Below are positions 19,671 to 28,860 of a stretch of DNA of 64,000 nucleotides, piece by piece. The DNA comes from Arthrobacter sp. UNC362MFTsu5.1. Its GTDB lineage: Bacteria > Actinomycetota > Actinomycetes > Actinomycetales > Micrococcaceae. Position 1 is the first letter of the stretch. Every line of letters begins with the position of its first letter. The notes under the pieces were generated by a model. It was not told the origin of the DNA. It ran no database searches and saw only the letters and a list, made by a program, of their open reading frames with translations. Location: contig NZ_JMLE01000001.1 in assembly GCF_000685965.1 (NCBI RefSeq), positions 310,001 through 374,000 of the forward strand, read 5' to 3'. A program made the position numbers and the translations under genes.

Positions 19671-20738
19671 CTAGTTCGTGACCTCCGGATCGTCCTTCAC
19701 GTTGGTTCCGGCAATGGCATCGCGGGCGGCGCGGCGGAGTTTCTTGTCCGAAACGAGCCGCTCCCCCACGGCGCCCGGAGTCCAGGCATTGACGTCTTCT
19801 TCGTTGAAGTCCGTCTTGGACGGCCGCCGCTTCACCGAGATGCCGGTGACACCGTCCGCGAGCCTGCGCGTGACCAGCAGGAAGCCCGTGTGGGCAACCA
19901 TGCGGTGGTCCGGCCTCACCGCCAGGCCTTCCAGGTGCCAGCCGCGGACCATGGATTCCCAGGCATCGGGCTCGGTGAAACGGCCGTCGGCACGGATGGC
20001 CTCCGCCGTCCTGGACAGCTGCGTCACGGTTGCCACGTAGTTGATCCACACACCGCCGGGGGCCAGGACCGTGGCCACCGCGTCCAGGCATTCCCACGGC
20101 GCCAGCATGTCCAGCACCACGCGGTCCACGGAACCGGGAGCTTCGCTGCGAACCACTTCCTCCTGGAAGTCGCCGAGGGAAATCTTCCAGGCGGGGTGCG
20201 GGCCGCCGAAGATCGTTTCCACATTGCCGCGGGCGATGTCCGCGAATTCCTCACGCCGTTCGAAGGAGTGCAGGTAGCCGTTGTCTCCGACAGCGCGCAG
20301 CAGCGATATCGACAACGCGCCTGAACCGACGCCCGCCTCCACCACGCGGGCGCCGGGGAAGATGTCCGCCATGGTGACGATCTGGCCTGCGTCCTTGGGG
20401 TACACCACGGCAGCGCCGCGGGGCATGGACAGGACGAAGTCCGAGAGCAGCGGCCGAAGGGTCTGGTACTGCTGGCCCACGTTGTTCGTGACCACGGACC
20501 CGTCCACCTTGCCGATGATTTCATCATGGTTGAGGAAGCCACGGTGGGTGTGGAATGCTCCGCCGGCCTCCAGAGTGATGGTGTTCATCCGGCCGCGCTC
20601 GTCAGTCAGCTGCACACGTTCGCCCTCGCGGAACGGTCCGCGACGCCGGGCAGCACCCACCGGCATTGCCCCGGTGGTGCCGGCGGCGTCTGCGGTGTCG
20701 ACCGGCGTGATGTTGTTGGCGGCAGTTTCGCTGCTCAT
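19671..20738 (-). CDS. trmI: tRNA (adenine-58-N1)-methyltransferase TrmI
   Basis: A 355-residue class I methyltransferase that makes m1A58 in the T-loop of tRNA. An N-terminal beta domain (RRRGPFREGERVQL...THRGFLNHDEIIGK) precedes the SAM-binding motif VVEAGVGSGALS. DMLAPWECLDAV is the catalytic-loop motif. GAGGA lies 8 nt before the ATG. It is the first gene before arc, as in mycobacteria. Confidence 0.95.
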   Translation of the reverse strand: MSSETAANNITPVDTADAAGTTGAMPVGAARRRGPFREGERVQLTDERGRMNTITLEAGGAFHTHRGFLNHDEIIGKVDGSVVTNNVGQQYQTLRPLLSDFVLSMPRGAAVVYPKDAGQIVTMADIFPGARVVEAGVGSGALSISLLRAVGDNGYLHSFERREEFADIARGNVETIFGGPHPAWKISLGDFQEEVVRSEAPGSVDRVVLDMLAPWECLDAVATVLAPGGVWINYVATVTQLSRTAEAIRADGRFTEPDAWESMVRGWHLEGLAVRPDHRMVAHTGFLLVTRRLADGVTGISVKRRPSKTDFNEEDVNAWTPGAVGERLVSDKKLRRAARDAIAGTNVKDDPEVTN

Positions 20739-20784
20739 GGAATATTCCTCGCTTTTGTAAACCTGTGTGGCCGTGCATCAGGAT

Positions 20785-20807
20785 GGCCCGGCATCAGTCG
20801 CCGGGCC
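20785..20807 (-). terminator. GC-rich hairpin between the M50 protease gene and trmI
   Basis: GGCCCGGC (20785-20792) pairs perfectly with GCCGGGCC (20800-20807) across a 7-nt loop. There is no U-tract. Hairpins of this kind can end transcription in actinobacteria, and this one would separate the HAD-M50 pair from the proteasome genes. Confidence 0.4.
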
Positions 20808-20841
20808 CGGGGCGCCGGTATTTCACGACCGGCAGGTAACT

Positions 20842-22053
20842 CTACCGGTTCTGCGCCTTGGCGCGCCCGCTGCGGCGCATTTCCTTGCCTGTAATGGCGG
20901 TCACTACGGCGGATTGGCGGAGCAGGCCGGTCACTCTGCCGTGGTGATCGACCACTGCGTACTCCTGGCCTTCAAGCTGGGCAAGGAACTGCACGAGTTC
21001 CTGCCCCTGGGACCACTCGGGCACGTAGGCGCCTGCGCCAAGGGCGTGCGAAACCGCGGTGGCCGGCGTCACGGCTGCCGACGCCGCAGGGACGGACGCG
21101 ACGGCGACATCGGAGACGACTCCGGCGGGCCGCCCGTCCGGTCCGCACAGGACAATTACCGGAGTTCCCTGGGGGGACAGCCGGAGGATGTCGGCCACCG
21201 TGGATGATTCCGGGATTCCAACGGCCGGGTCGGCGAGGGCGGCGGCGTTCACCAGGTGCAGCCGGCTGCGGAGCCGTCCGTGCTGGATGGAAGCCGAGGC
21301 CCCCATCCAGAGGAAGCTGCCCACCAGCACCGTGATGAGCATCAGCGACACGTCTGGGCGGTCACCGCGCGCCAGCGGGAGCAGGACGAACCAGACCGCG
21401 AGGCCAATGACGATGATCCTGCCCGCCCAGCCCGCGGCGACGGTGCCCTTTTCCTGGCTGCCGGTGGCTTTCCAGACGGCGGACTCCACGAGGCGGCCGC
21501 CGTCCAGTGGCAGCCCCGGCAGGACGTTGAAGATGCCGATGAGCATGTTCGCCCAGACAAAGATGTTGGACAAGATGCCGACCACGCCGGAGGGGTCCGC
21601 GGCGAGGATATACAGCCAGCCGGCGCCGGCCAGTGCCAGGTTCGCAGCGGGCCCCGCCATGGCCACCAGCACCGAGCGTCCGGGCGTGGCGGTAAAGCCC
21701 TCGAACTGGGTGTGGCCGCCCCAGAGGTTGAGTACGATTTTTTCCGTGGGCCAGTGGAAGATCTTGGCCGTCAGGGCGTGCGCAAGCTCATGGACCAGGA
21801 CTGAGATAAGCAGGAGCAGCGCATACGCGAAGGCCACGTAATAGGCGGCGATGCCCATGTCCGGGTATTGGCCTTCGAGTACCGGCCCGTAGACGATCAC
21901 CGTGAACGCGGCGATGATGAACCACGAGTATGCCAGGACCACCCGGATCCCCGCGATGCGGCCCAGTGAGATGCCTTCCCTGCGGCCGTTGGGTGCCTTC
22001 GGGTCCGCGCCGCGTGTAGGTTCAGTCAAGGCCGTGGCTCCGGACGGTTGCAT
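20842..22053 (-). CDS. Site-2-protease-type M50 metalloprotease with CBS-like region
   Basis: A 403-residue polytopic membrane protease. The zinc motif HELAH (in LVHELAHAL) and the downstream NVLPGLPLDGGRL aspartate motif mark an intramembrane M50B peptidase. Membrane segments cover about residues 35-255, and a C-terminal region (about 280-385) looks like paired CBS domains that could sense nucleotides. ATG 22053 overlaps the preceding HAD gene by 32 bp. A TTG at 22029 with GGAG 8 nt upstream is an alternative start. Substrate is unknown; regulated proteolysis of anti-sigma factors is typical of the family. Confidence 0.88.
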   Translation of the reverse strand: MQPSGATALTEPTRGADPKAPNGRREGISLGRIAGIRVVLAYSWFIIAAFTVIVYGPVLEGQYPDMGIAAYYVAFAYALLLLISVLVHELAHALTAKIFHWPTEKIVLNLWGGHTQFEGFTATPGRSVLVAMAGPAANLALAGAGWLYILAADPSGVVGILSNIFVWANMLIGIFNVLPGLPLDGGRLVESAVWKATGSQEKGTVAAGWAGRIIVIGLAVWFVLLPLARGDRPDVSLMLITVLVGSFLWMGASASIQHGRLRSRLHLVNAAALADPAVGIPESSTVADILRLSPQGTPVIVLCGPDGRPAGVVSDVAVASVPAASAAVTPATAVSHALGAGAYVPEWSQGQELVQFLAQLEGQEYAVVDHHGRVTGLLRQSAVVTAITGKEMRRSGRAKAQNR

Positions 22054-22783
22054 CCTCCAGGCCGATGTTCCCGGCCGGGAAGTCGGCCGGGAAGTCGGCC
22101 CGGCGGGCCACCAGTTGCTGCAGGTCGCTCACGGTGCGTCCTTCCAGGGAATGCCATGTTGCCCTGGCGGGGTCGGCGGGCAGCGGAACGATGTGCGGGA
22201 TGGCCACAGTGGCCACTCCGGAGGCCATGGCGGCCGCGACCCCCGGTGCCGAGTCTTCCAGCGCCACGCAGTGGTGGACGGTGAGCGCCGGGTCTTCCTG
22301 CTGGAGCAGTTCAACTGCTTTGAGGTATGCCTCCGGGTGGGGCTTTCCGTGCGTGACGGTGTCCCCGGTGACCAGGAATTCGAAGTAGGGCTTCGGCAGT
22401 GCCGCGACCACCTCGCGCGCCAGGGGGCCCTCGGACATCGTCACCAGAGCGCACCGGACGCCTTCCGCGTGAAGCTGGTCCAGCAGTTCGCGGGCCCCGG
22501 GCCGCCACGGAACGGACTTGCGGACTTTGCTGACCACCTGGGCCGTCAGTGAATCGATAATCTCACGGGCCTCGAGCTTCACTCCGGCCTTCTGGAGGAC
22601 ACCGGCGGAGAAAACCAGGGACTGTCCCACGAGCTGCATCGCCTGGGCATGGGACCACTGCCCGCCATGGGCTGCGACCAGCGCATGCTCGGCTTCGATC
22701 CAGTACGGTTCGGTGTCGACGATGGTGCCATCCATGTCCCATAAAGCGGCTTTGAGAAGGGGCTGGGAGGCTGAGGATCGCAT
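22022..22783 (-). CDS. HAD-superfamily hydrolase (phosphatase/phosphoglucomutase-like)
   Basis: A 253-residue haloacid-dehalogenase-like enzyme. Motif I is ALWDMDGTIVDTEP with the nucleophile Asp, motif II is ALVTMSEG, and motifs III/IV are GKPHPEAYLKA and ALEDSAPG. A helical cap lies between motifs I and II. Substrate cannot be predicted. The frame is open further upstream, but ATG 22783 begins the fold and TAGACT (complement of 22791-22796) ends 7 nt before it, suggesting a leaderless start. The downstream M50 gene overlaps its 3' end. Confidence 0.88.
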   Translation of the reverse strand: MRSSASQPLLKAALWDMDGTIVDTEPYWIEAEHALVAAHGGQWSHAQAMQLVGQSLVFSAGVLQKAGVKLEAREIIDSLTAQVVSKVRKSVPWRPGARELLDQLHAEGVRCALVTMSEGPLAREVVAALPKPYFEFLVTGDTVTHGKPHPEAYLKAVELLQQEDPALTVHHCVALEDSAPGVAAAMASGVATVAIPHIVPLPADPARATWHSLEGRTVSDLQQLVARRADFPADFPAGNIGLEDATVRSHGLD

Positions 22784-22947
22784 GGCTCCAAGTCTACGGT
22801 GCTGACATCCGCAGCAGGCCGGCACTACGCCCTTGGCGAATATCCTGCAGGACACCCCGGCGCTGCCGCGGTCCGGATGCGGCCCGCCGAAGATTTGTGG
22901 CGCTTCATTCCATGCACCCGGCGGGGTCTTGGACGTAGGGTGAAGAA

Positions 22948-23853
22948 ATGAATAGCTTCGACGGAGACACCAGCGAACCGGGTGCCACGCCCGAGCCGGA
23001 ACGGCTGCTGCAGCCCGTGCCAGAAGGCCAGCGCATCACTGTAATGCTCGCCGCCTTCGAGGGGTGGAACGATGCCGGTGAAGCCGCGAGCGACGCCCTG
23101 CGCTACCTGAACAAACTGTGGGGCGGCAAGAAGGTGGCCTCGATAGACGCCGACGAATATTACGATTTCCAGTTCACAAGGCCCACCATCCGCCGGACCT
23201 CATCCGGGGAACGCAAAATCAAATGGCCGTCCACGCGGATCTACAAGGCCAGTGCCCCGGACGCGAACGTCGATGTGATTTTTGTCCAGGGCACCGAGCC
23301 GTCCTACAAGTGGCGGGCCTACACGGCTGAGCTGCTGGTGCATGCCGAGGCGCTGCACGTGGACTACGTCATCCTGGTGGGCGCCCTGCTCGCCGACGTG
23401 CCCCACAGCCGTCCGATCCCGGTGAGCACGTCCACGGACGACAGCGCCCTGCGGGAGCGGATGAACCTGGAGGCGTCCCAGTACGAGGGCCCGGTGGGCA
23501 TTGTCGGCGTGCTCTCGGAAGTGGCACTGCTGGCCGGGCTGCCCACCGTGTCCCTCTGGGCTGCAGTGCCGCACTACGTCGCCCAGGCACCTTCGCCCAA
23601 GGCGCAGCTCGCCCTCCTTCACCGGATTGAGGAGTTGCTCCAGGTGCCGCTCGACACGCACGAACTTGCGGAAGAGGCGGACGCCTGGGAGCGCGGGGTG
23701 GACGAGCTCGCCACCGAAGACCCGGAGATTGCCGCTTACGTGCGGCAACTCGAAGAGGCCAAGGACACCGCGGACCTTCCCGAAGCGAGCGGGGAGTCGA
23801 TCGCCCGCGAATTCGAGCGGTACCTCAAGCGACGCGGCAAGGACAAGCAGTAG
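22948..23853 (+). CDS. PAC2 family protein
   Basis: A 301-residue protein of the PAC2 family, named after eukaryotic proteasome assembly chaperones; actinobacterial members have no proven function. AAFEGWNDAGEAASDA near the start and TRPTIRR, LLADVPHSRP and AAVPHYV are family features. The C-terminal 70 residues are charged and helical. A homologue lies near the proteasome genes in mycobacteria too, so a link to proteasome assembly is tempting but unproven. No Shine-Dalgarno is visible; TAGGGT (22936-22941) ends 6 nt before the ATG, pointing to a leaderless mRNA. Confidence 0.9.
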   Translation: MNSFDGDTSEPGATPEPERLLQPVPEGQRITVMLAAFEGWNDAGEAASDALRYLNKLWGGKKVASIDADEYYDFQFTRPTIRRTSSGERKIKWPSTRIYKASAPDANVDVIFVQGTEPSYKWRAYTAELLVHAEALHVDYVILVGALLADVPHSRPIPVSTSTDDSALRERMNLEASQYEGPVGIVGVLSEVALLAGLPTVSLWAAVPHYVAQAPSPKAQLALLHRIEELLQVPLDTHELAEEADAWERGVDELATEDPEIAAYVRQLEEAKDTADLPEASGESIAREFERYLKRRGKDKQ

Positions 23854-23885
23854 GGCCTGGCGGGGTCTGAAATCAGACGCGGGGT

Positions 23886-25163
23886 CTAGAGTTCGACGCC
23901 GAGCAGTGCGTTGACGGCGTCACTCACCAGCGCCTGGTCCATCGGCGAGCCGGCAAGCTGCTGCTTCCGCGCGTCGGCGGCCCAGCGGTCCACGGCCGAG
24001 AGCGCGCCGGGGGCATTGAGGTCGTCCGCGAGCTGGGCCCGCATTTCGGCGATAAGGGCGGCGGCTGATCCTTCCGGGGCCGTGGCCAGCGCACTGCGCC
24101 ACTCCTCCAGCCTGGCCTTCGCTTCGGCGAAGCCGGCGTCGGTCCAGGACCAGTCAGTGCGGTAATGGTGGGCCAGGATTGCGAGGCGGATGGCCGCGGG
24201 TTCCTCGCCGGCAGCCCGGAGCTTGGACACGAGCACCAGGTTTCCCTTGGACTTGCTCATCTTTTCGCCGTCGAGTCCCACCATCCCGGCGTGGGCGAAG
24301 TGCTGCGCCAGGGGAACCCCGGCCAGTGAATAGGCGTGGCCCGCGCCCATTTCGTGATGCGGGAAGATCAGGTCTGAGCCGCCGCCCTGGACGGTGAACG
24401 GCGCAGGCAGGTATTTCTGCGCGATGACCGTGCATTCAATGTGCCAGCCGGGCCGGCCCTCCCCCAGTTCGCCGCCGGGCCAGCTGGGTTCGCCGTCGCG
24501 GGCCACGCGCCAAAGCAGCGGGTCCAGGGCCTGCCGCTTGCCTCCGCGGCCGGGGTCCCCGCCGCGTTCGGCGAAGAGTTCAAGCATCTCGGTTTCGGAG
24601 AGTCCCGACACCGATCCCAGTGTCCAGGCACCGGCCTCTGCTGACTGCTTGCCGGCGGCCTCGACGTCGTAATAGACGTCGCCGTCCGGCTCGCCGGCGG
24701 TGCCGGCGACGCGGTAGGCCAGGCCCAGGTGCAGGAGGCGTTCGATCGCGGGAACGATTTCCGGGATGGACTCGACTGCCCCCACGTAGTGGTCCGGCGC
24801 CAGGACGTTGAGGGCCGCCATGTCGGTCTGGAAGAGATCGATCTGGCTCGCGGCCAGGTCGCGCCAGTCCACGCCCGTGGCGGTTGCCCGCTCGAGCAGG
24901 GGGTCGTCGACGTCGGTCACGTTCTGGACATAGGCGACGCGCTGGCCGCCGTCCCGCCACGCACGGTTCAGCAGGTCGAAGGCGACATAGCTGGCCGCGT
25001 GCCCCATGTGGGTGGCGTCATACGGGGTGATTCCGCAGACATAAAGTGATTGCTCACCGGTCGCCGCAAGGGTGCTGTATGCCCCCTCGGCGGTGTCGAA
25101 AATCCGAACAGCGGGCATTCGGCCCGGGAGCTGAGGGACAGGGCGGGAGATCCAGGATTTCAC
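23886..25163 (-). CDS. mshC: Cysteine:GlcN-Ins ligase MshC (mycothiol biosynthesis)
   Basis: A 425-residue enzyme related to cysteinyl-tRNA synthetase. It joins cysteine to the glucosaminyl-inositol precursor in the third step of mycothiol synthesis. [14 protein letters not shown] carries the zinc-binding Cys and HIGH-like motif; [10 protein letters not shown] is the KMSKS motif; the anticodon-binding domain is reduced. This shows that the organism makes mycothiol. The GTG start is preceded by TAGGCT (complement of 25170-25175) at 6 nt and lacks a Shine-Dalgarno, so it is probably leaderless even though uppP lies just upstream on the same strand. Confidence 0.96.
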   Translation of the reverse strand: MKSWISRPVPQLPGRMPAVRIFDTAEGAYSTLAATGEQSLYVCGITPYDATHMGHAASYVAFDLLNRAWRDGGQRVAYVQNVTDVDDPLLERATATGVDWRDLAASQIDLFQTDMAALNVLAPDHYVGAVESIPEIVPAIERLLHLGLAYRVAGTAGEPDGDVYYDVEAAGKQSAEAGAWTLGSVSGLSETEMLELFAERGGDPGRGGKRQALDPLLWRVARDGEPSWPGGELGEGRPGWHIECTVIAQKYLPAPFTVQGGGSDLIFPHHEMGAGHAYSLAGVPLAQHFAHAGMVGLDGEKMSKSKGNLVLVSKLRAAGEEPAAIRLAILAHHYRTDWSWTDAGFAEAKARLEEWRSALATAPEGSAAALIAEMRAQLADDLNAPGALSAVDRWAADARKQQLAGSPMDQALVSDAVNALLGVEL

Positions 25164-25178
25164 AGACCAAGCCTAGTG

Positions 25179-26012
25179 CTAGGCGCTGATGACATTGAAA
25201 CCGAGCAGCAAGTACAACGCCAGGCCCAGGAAAATGCGGTACCAGACGAAGAGCCGGTAGCTGCGGGTGGAGACGAACTTCAGGAACCAGCCGATGATGA
25301 CGTAGCCGACCACAAGGGCGATCACGGTGGCCAAAGCTGTTTCCGGCAGGCCGTAGGGCCCCGTGATCCCTTCCTTGGAGACGACCTTGTACAGCTGGTA
25401 GAGGCCGCTGCCGAACACTGCCGGAATGGCCAGGAGGAACGAATACCGGGCCGCTGCTTCGCGGGTGTATCCCATCAGCAGGCCGGCCGTAATGGTTCCG
25501 CCGGACCGCGACACGCCGGGGATGAGCGCCATGGCCTGCGCGAACCCGTAGAGGATGCCGTGCTTGTACGTCAGGTTCGTCAGGTCGCGTTCCTGGCGGC
25601 CTACAGCATCCGCCACGGCGAGGATCAGGCCGAAAACGATGAGCATGGTGGCCACGATCCAGAGGCTGCGGAGAACTGACTCAATCTGGTCCTGGAAGAT
25701 CAGGCCGAGGACGATGATGGGAAGGCTGCCCAGGATCACCAGCCAGCCCATGCGGGCATCCGGGTCGTTCGACGGTACGCGCCGCGTCAGGGAGCCGAAC
25801 CAGGCCTTGACGATCCGGACGATGTCCCGCCAGAAGTAGATGATCACGGCGGTCTCGGTTCCGAGCTGCGTGATGGCCGTAAACGCCGCTCCCGGGTCCG
25901 CCGCATTGGGAAGGAAAGAACCGACGATGCGCAGGTGGGCGCTTGAGGAAATCGGGAGGAATTCGGTCAGCCCTTGGACAAGACCCAGCAGGGCCGCTTC
26001 AAACCAGTTCAC
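25179..26012 (-). CDS. uppP: Undecaprenyl-diphosphatase UppP (BacA family)
   Basis: A 277-residue polytopic membrane enzyme that recycles undecaprenyl pyrophosphate to the monophosphate for peptidoglycan synthesis. The N-terminal [18 protein letters not shown] motif and the second motif [12 protein letters not shown] contain the catalytic Glu/Ser and Arg residues. The GTG start has no ribosome binding site; TAGGGT (complement of 26021-26026) ends 8 nt upstream. It is divergent from the aldo/keto reductase gene and followed 15 bp later by mshC. Confidence 0.96.
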   Translation of the reverse strand: MNWFEAALLGLVQGLTEFLPISSSAHLRIVGSFLPNAADPGAAFTAITQLGTETAVIIYFWRDIVRIVKAWFGSLTRRVPSNDPDARMGWLVILGSLPIIVLGLIFQDQIESVLRSLWIVATMLIVFGLILAVADAVGRQERDLTNLTYKHGILYGFAQAMALIPGVSRSGGTITAGLLMGYTREAAARYSFLLAIPAVFGSGLYQLYKVVSKEGITGPYGLPETALATVIALVVGYVIIGWFLKFVSTRSYRLFVWYRIFLGLALYLLLGFNVISA

Positions 26013-26064
26013 GTTTATAGACCCTACGTCATGGAGCAGGGTGAATCCCCGTAAGCTAACTGCT
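26013..26064. promoter_or_regulatory. Interleaved divergent promoters of uppP and the aldo/keto reductase
   Basis: Only 52 bp separate the two start codons. The minus-strand -10 TAGGGT is the complement of 26021-26026; the plus-strand -10 TAAGCT lies at 26052-26057. If both mRNAs start at the start codon, each -35 region falls next to the -10 of the other promoter, so the two polymerases cannot bind together. Confidence 0.5.
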
Positions 26065-27000
26065 ATGCAGCAGCGTTATGTCGGCAACAGTGGGTTGCGC
26101 GTGTCCTCACTCTCCCTTGGAACCATGTCGTGGGCACGGGAGACGGATGAGCAGGACGCCTCCGAGCTGCTGCGTTCGTTCGTTGACGCCGGCGGAACCC
26201 TGATCGACACTGCAGCGTCCTACGCAGACGGCCAGGCGGAGGCCCTCCTGGGGTCCATGCTGGGCGACGTCGTCTCCCGTTCGGAAGTCGTGATTTCCAC
26301 CAAGGCGGGAATTTCGACGTCGGACGGCCGGCGGAGCGTAGACACCTCCCGTAACGGGATGCTGTCCGGGCTCGATGCCAGCCTCGCCCGGCTCGGCACC
26401 GATTATGTCGACATCTGGTTTGCGCAGGCATGGGATGCCAACGTCCCCCTGGAGGAGACGCTGTCGGCCCTGGAATTTGCCGTGCGCACGGGCCGCGCCC
26501 GGTATGCCGGTGTGTCGAACTTCACAGGCTGGCAGACGGCCAAGGCTGCCGCGGTGGCCGGCTTCCCGCTGGTGGCCAGCCAGTCGGAGTACTCGTTGCT
26601 GCAACGGAAGCCTGAATCCGAGCTGATTCCGGCCATCGAGGACGCAGGCCTGGGCTTGTTTGCCTGGGCACCCCTGGGCCGCGGAGTGCTGAGCGGCAAG
26701 TACCGCGGACACATTCCGGCGGATTCGCGGGCTTCACAGAAGCGGCTGGCCAGCTACGTGGAGCCGTATCTGGGTCAGCCTGCGTCCAGGATTGTTGAGG
26801 CCGTGGCGATGGCCGCGCGGGGACTCGGCCGGTCACCGGTCGATGTTGCCCTGAGCTGGCTGCTGTCGCAGCACGGCGTGGCCACCGCAATCGTGGGTGC
26901 CAGGTCCCCCGTGCAGCTCAAGGAGATCCTGGACGCACAACTGACCCACGTTCCTGCGGAAATCGCCCGGGCGCTGGAAGACGTTTCCGCGCCGGAGTAG
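26065..27000 (+). CDS. Aldo/keto reductase
   Basis: A 311-residue NAD(P)H-dependent TIM-barrel reductase related to voltage-gated K+ channel beta subunits (KvAB/YajO-like group). The catalytic Asp/Tyr occur in [18 protein letters not shown] and the Lys in [18 protein letters not shown] and the C-terminal [13 protein letters not shown] bind cofactor. One oddity is that the usual catalytic His segment reads DIWFAQAWD, with Gln at the His position. The frame is open further upstream across the divergent promoter, but ATG 26065, 7 nt after TAAGCT, starts the fold. Confidence 0.92.
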   Translation: MQQRYVGNSGLRVSSLSLGTMSWARETDEQDASELLRSFVDAGGTLIDTAASYADGQAEALLGSMLGDVVSRSEVVISTKAGISTSDGRRSVDTSRNGMLSGLDASLARLGTDYVDIWFAQAWDANVPLEETLSALEFAVRTGRARYAGVSNFTGWQTAKAAAVAGFPLVASQSEYSLLQRKPESELIPAIEDAGLGLFAWAPLGRGVLSGKYRGHIPADSRASQKRLASYVEPYLGQPASRIVEAVAMAARGLGRSPVDVALSWLLSQHGVATAIVGARSPVQLKEILDAQLTHVPAEIARALEDVSAPE

Positions 27001-27047
27001 GCAGTCCGGCCTGTGAGCATGGAGTCCGGCCGGAGCCGGGCTACTGG

Positions 27048-27314
27048 TCAGTCCTGGACGATTTCCAGGTCCTCGTCGTCCTCGGCATCCTGCTCATCGT
27101 CGTCGTCATCCACATCGTCGATAACCTCCAGCGGAGTCACTTCGCCATAGGCCTCGTAGAGTGAATCGTCATAGACTTCGAAGGCATCAGCAACGGCAAA
27201 GAACGCCGCTTCGACCGTTGGGTCTCCCTCGCCCCGCCGTGCGGAGGCTGCGATCAGGTGTTCTTCAAGGGCTGTGGTCAGGGACTGAAGCGCGACACGC
27301 GGATCGATGCTCAT
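27048..27314 (-). CDS. Small acidic protein of unknown function
   Basis: An 88-residue protein with a helical N-terminal half (RVALQSLTTALEEHLIAAS) and a C-terminal tail made almost only of Asp and Glu. I do not recognise a family. It is divergent from the DUF5703 gene with 39 bp between starts. TAACGT (complement of 27321-27326) ends 6 nt before the ATG, so a leaderless start is likely, which also supports that this is a real gene. Confidence 0.7.
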   Translation of the reverse strand: MSIDPRVALQSLTTALEEHLIAASARRGEGDPTVEAAFFAVADAFEVYDDSLYEAYGEVTPLEVIDDVDDDDDEQDAEDDEDLEIVQD

Positions 27315-27353
27315 GACTTCACGTTAGTCGGAAATGGACGAAAATGGAGAGCA

Positions 27354-27587
27354 ATGAAAGAACATTTTCTGAGCAGTTCAGTCCAGCGGGAGCGGGACTA
27401 CGCGAGGCAGTACGAGTACCTCGTACTGACGGTCAGCCCTGAGGATTCGCTGCCGGAAGCCCGGCGGCGCCTGGTTGAACACTCCGAATACGGCAAGTGG
27501 GAACTGGAGCGCAGCGTCCTCTATCTGGGTGGCGGGCGGCGCTTCTGGCTCCGCCGGAAAGTCATCCAGGTCCAGCGGACGGTATAG
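27354..27587 (+). CDS. DUF5703-type small protein
   Basis: A 77-residue protein with the pattern ARQYEYLVLTV, HSEYGKWELERSVLY and FWLRRKVIQVQR, matching the small actinobacterial DUF5703 family as I remember it. It looks like a compact alpha/beta domain of basic character. GGAGAG lies just before the ATG. Function is unknown. Confidence 0.75.
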   Translation: MKEHFLSSSVQRERDYARQYEYLVLTVSPEDSLPEARRRLVEHSEYGKWELERSVLYLGGGRRFWLRRKVIQVQRTV

Positions 27588-27624
27588 CGTCCAGCGCCCC
27601 GATTAGCAGGTGCCGGTTATCGGT

Positions 27625-27646
27625 GCCCGCGCTTTAGAGTGCGGGC
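27625..27646. terminator. Hairpin between convergent genes
   Basis: GCCCGC (27625-27630) pairs with GCGGGC (27641-27646) around a 10-nt loop between the DUF5703 gene and the convergent acyl-CoA dehydrogenase-like gene. There is no U-tract. Confidence 0.35.
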
Positions 27647-27650
27647 GGTG

Positions 27651-28814
27651 CTACGGGGTCTCCAATGGCCCGAGCCAGGCATTGGCCACGGTGTTGTGCG
27701 CCGACTCGTCGTCCGAAGGGTGGAAAATCCCGGCCAGTACGTCGCGGTAGAGCCGTTCGAGTTCACTCCCCCGGAAGTAGCTGGAGCCTCCCGAGACCCG
27801 GATTGCCAGGTCCACCACCGTGCGCGCAGTTTCCGTGGCCTGGACCTTGAGGCCAACGAGCCGGGGAAACCACTGGCCGCCGTGATCGGCCAGGCCATCA
27901 ACATCGCGGGAGAGTTCGGCCAGCTGCGGATAGAGGGCGTCCATCGCCATGGCGGCCTCCGCCACCTTCCACCGGATGTCTGGATCCTGCGCGTAGCTCC
28001 GCCCGTCGTTCTTGAAGGACGTCCGGCGTTTGACGGCGTCGACGCCCAACTCCAGTGCACGCTCTCCCAGGCCGGTGTAGACAGCGGCCAGCAGGGTCTC
28101 GAAACAGGCGAAGATCGCGAATATCAAGGGGTCCGCGTTCGGTCCCACGGGAAGTTTCCGGAAGATCCTGCCCGCGGGCACCACCGCGCCGTCCAGCACC
28201 GTGGTGTTCGACTGGCTGGCCCTCATGCCCAGGGTGTCCCAGTCGCTAAGGATCTCGTAGCCGGCGGTGTCCCTGGCGATGAATCCGTGGACCAGTTCGC
28301 CTTCGCCTGCCCGGGCCGAAATGTCCTTGCCGAAGATCCCGAGCCTGGTCCACGCAGGAGAGAGGCTGGTAAAGATCTTCCGCCCGGTGAAGCTGTAGCT
28401 GCCGTCGGCATGCGGGGTGGCCGCCGTCCGTGAATCGAACAGCACCGAATCGTTGCCGGCCTCCGAATTTCCGAACGCGAAGATCTCCCCCTGCGCGGCC
28501 TCGTGGAGGACAAAGTCCAGCGACGAATCGCCGCGGGCTGCCAGCACATGGGCGACGCCGGTCCACACCAGGTGCATGTTGACCGCCAGCGCGGTGGCGG
28601 GGGCCGCCGTCGCAAGCCTCCGCTGCAGCTGAGCTGCATCTGCCAGCCCAAGGCCCAGACCGCCGTCGGACGCTGGAACAAACATCTTGAGGTATCCCGC
28701 TGCGGCGAGTTCCTCCAGATCCTCGGTGAAGAAGGCGTTCTCCCGGTCGTAGCGTGCGGCACGCGCCCGGATGCGTTCCAGCAGGGGCTCGGTGAGGATC
28801 TGGTCCGGTGTCAT
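27651..28814 (-). CDS. Acyl-CoA dehydrogenase family flavoprotein
   Basis: A 387-residue protein with the N-terminal helical, central beta and C-terminal four-helix layout of acyl-CoA dehydrogenases. SYSFTGRKIFTSLSPAW and DTLGMRASQSNTTVLDG are the central-domain signatures, and SGGSSYFRGSELERLYRDV ends the fold. The FAFGNSE motif replaces the usual TEP-type sequence, so it may act as an acyl-CoA dehydrogenase or as a related flavin monooxygenase. It lies 46 bp after the M20 peptidase gene on the same strand. Confidence 0.88.
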   Translation of the reverse strand: MTPDQILTEPLLERIRARAARYDRENAFFTEDLEELAAAGYLKMFVPASDGGLGLGLADAAQLQRRLATAAPATALAVNMHLVWTGVAHVLAARGDSSLDFVLHEAAQGEIFAFGNSEAGNDSVLFDSRTAATPHADGSYSFTGRKIFTSLSPAWTRLGIFGKDISARAGEGELVHGFIARDTAGYEILSDWDTLGMRASQSNTTVLDGAVVPAGRIFRKLPVGPNADPLIFAIFACFETLLAAVYTGLGERALELGVDAVKRRTSFKNDGRSYAQDPDIRWKVAEAAMAMDALYPQLAELSRDVDGLADHGGQWFPRLVGLKVQATETARTVVDLAIRVSGGSSYFRGSELERLYRDVLAGIFHPSDDESAHNTVANAWLGPLETP

Positions 28815-28860
28815 GGCGTGGCTTACTTCAGCTTTCTGTGGCTTTGGGAACAGGGCGGGC

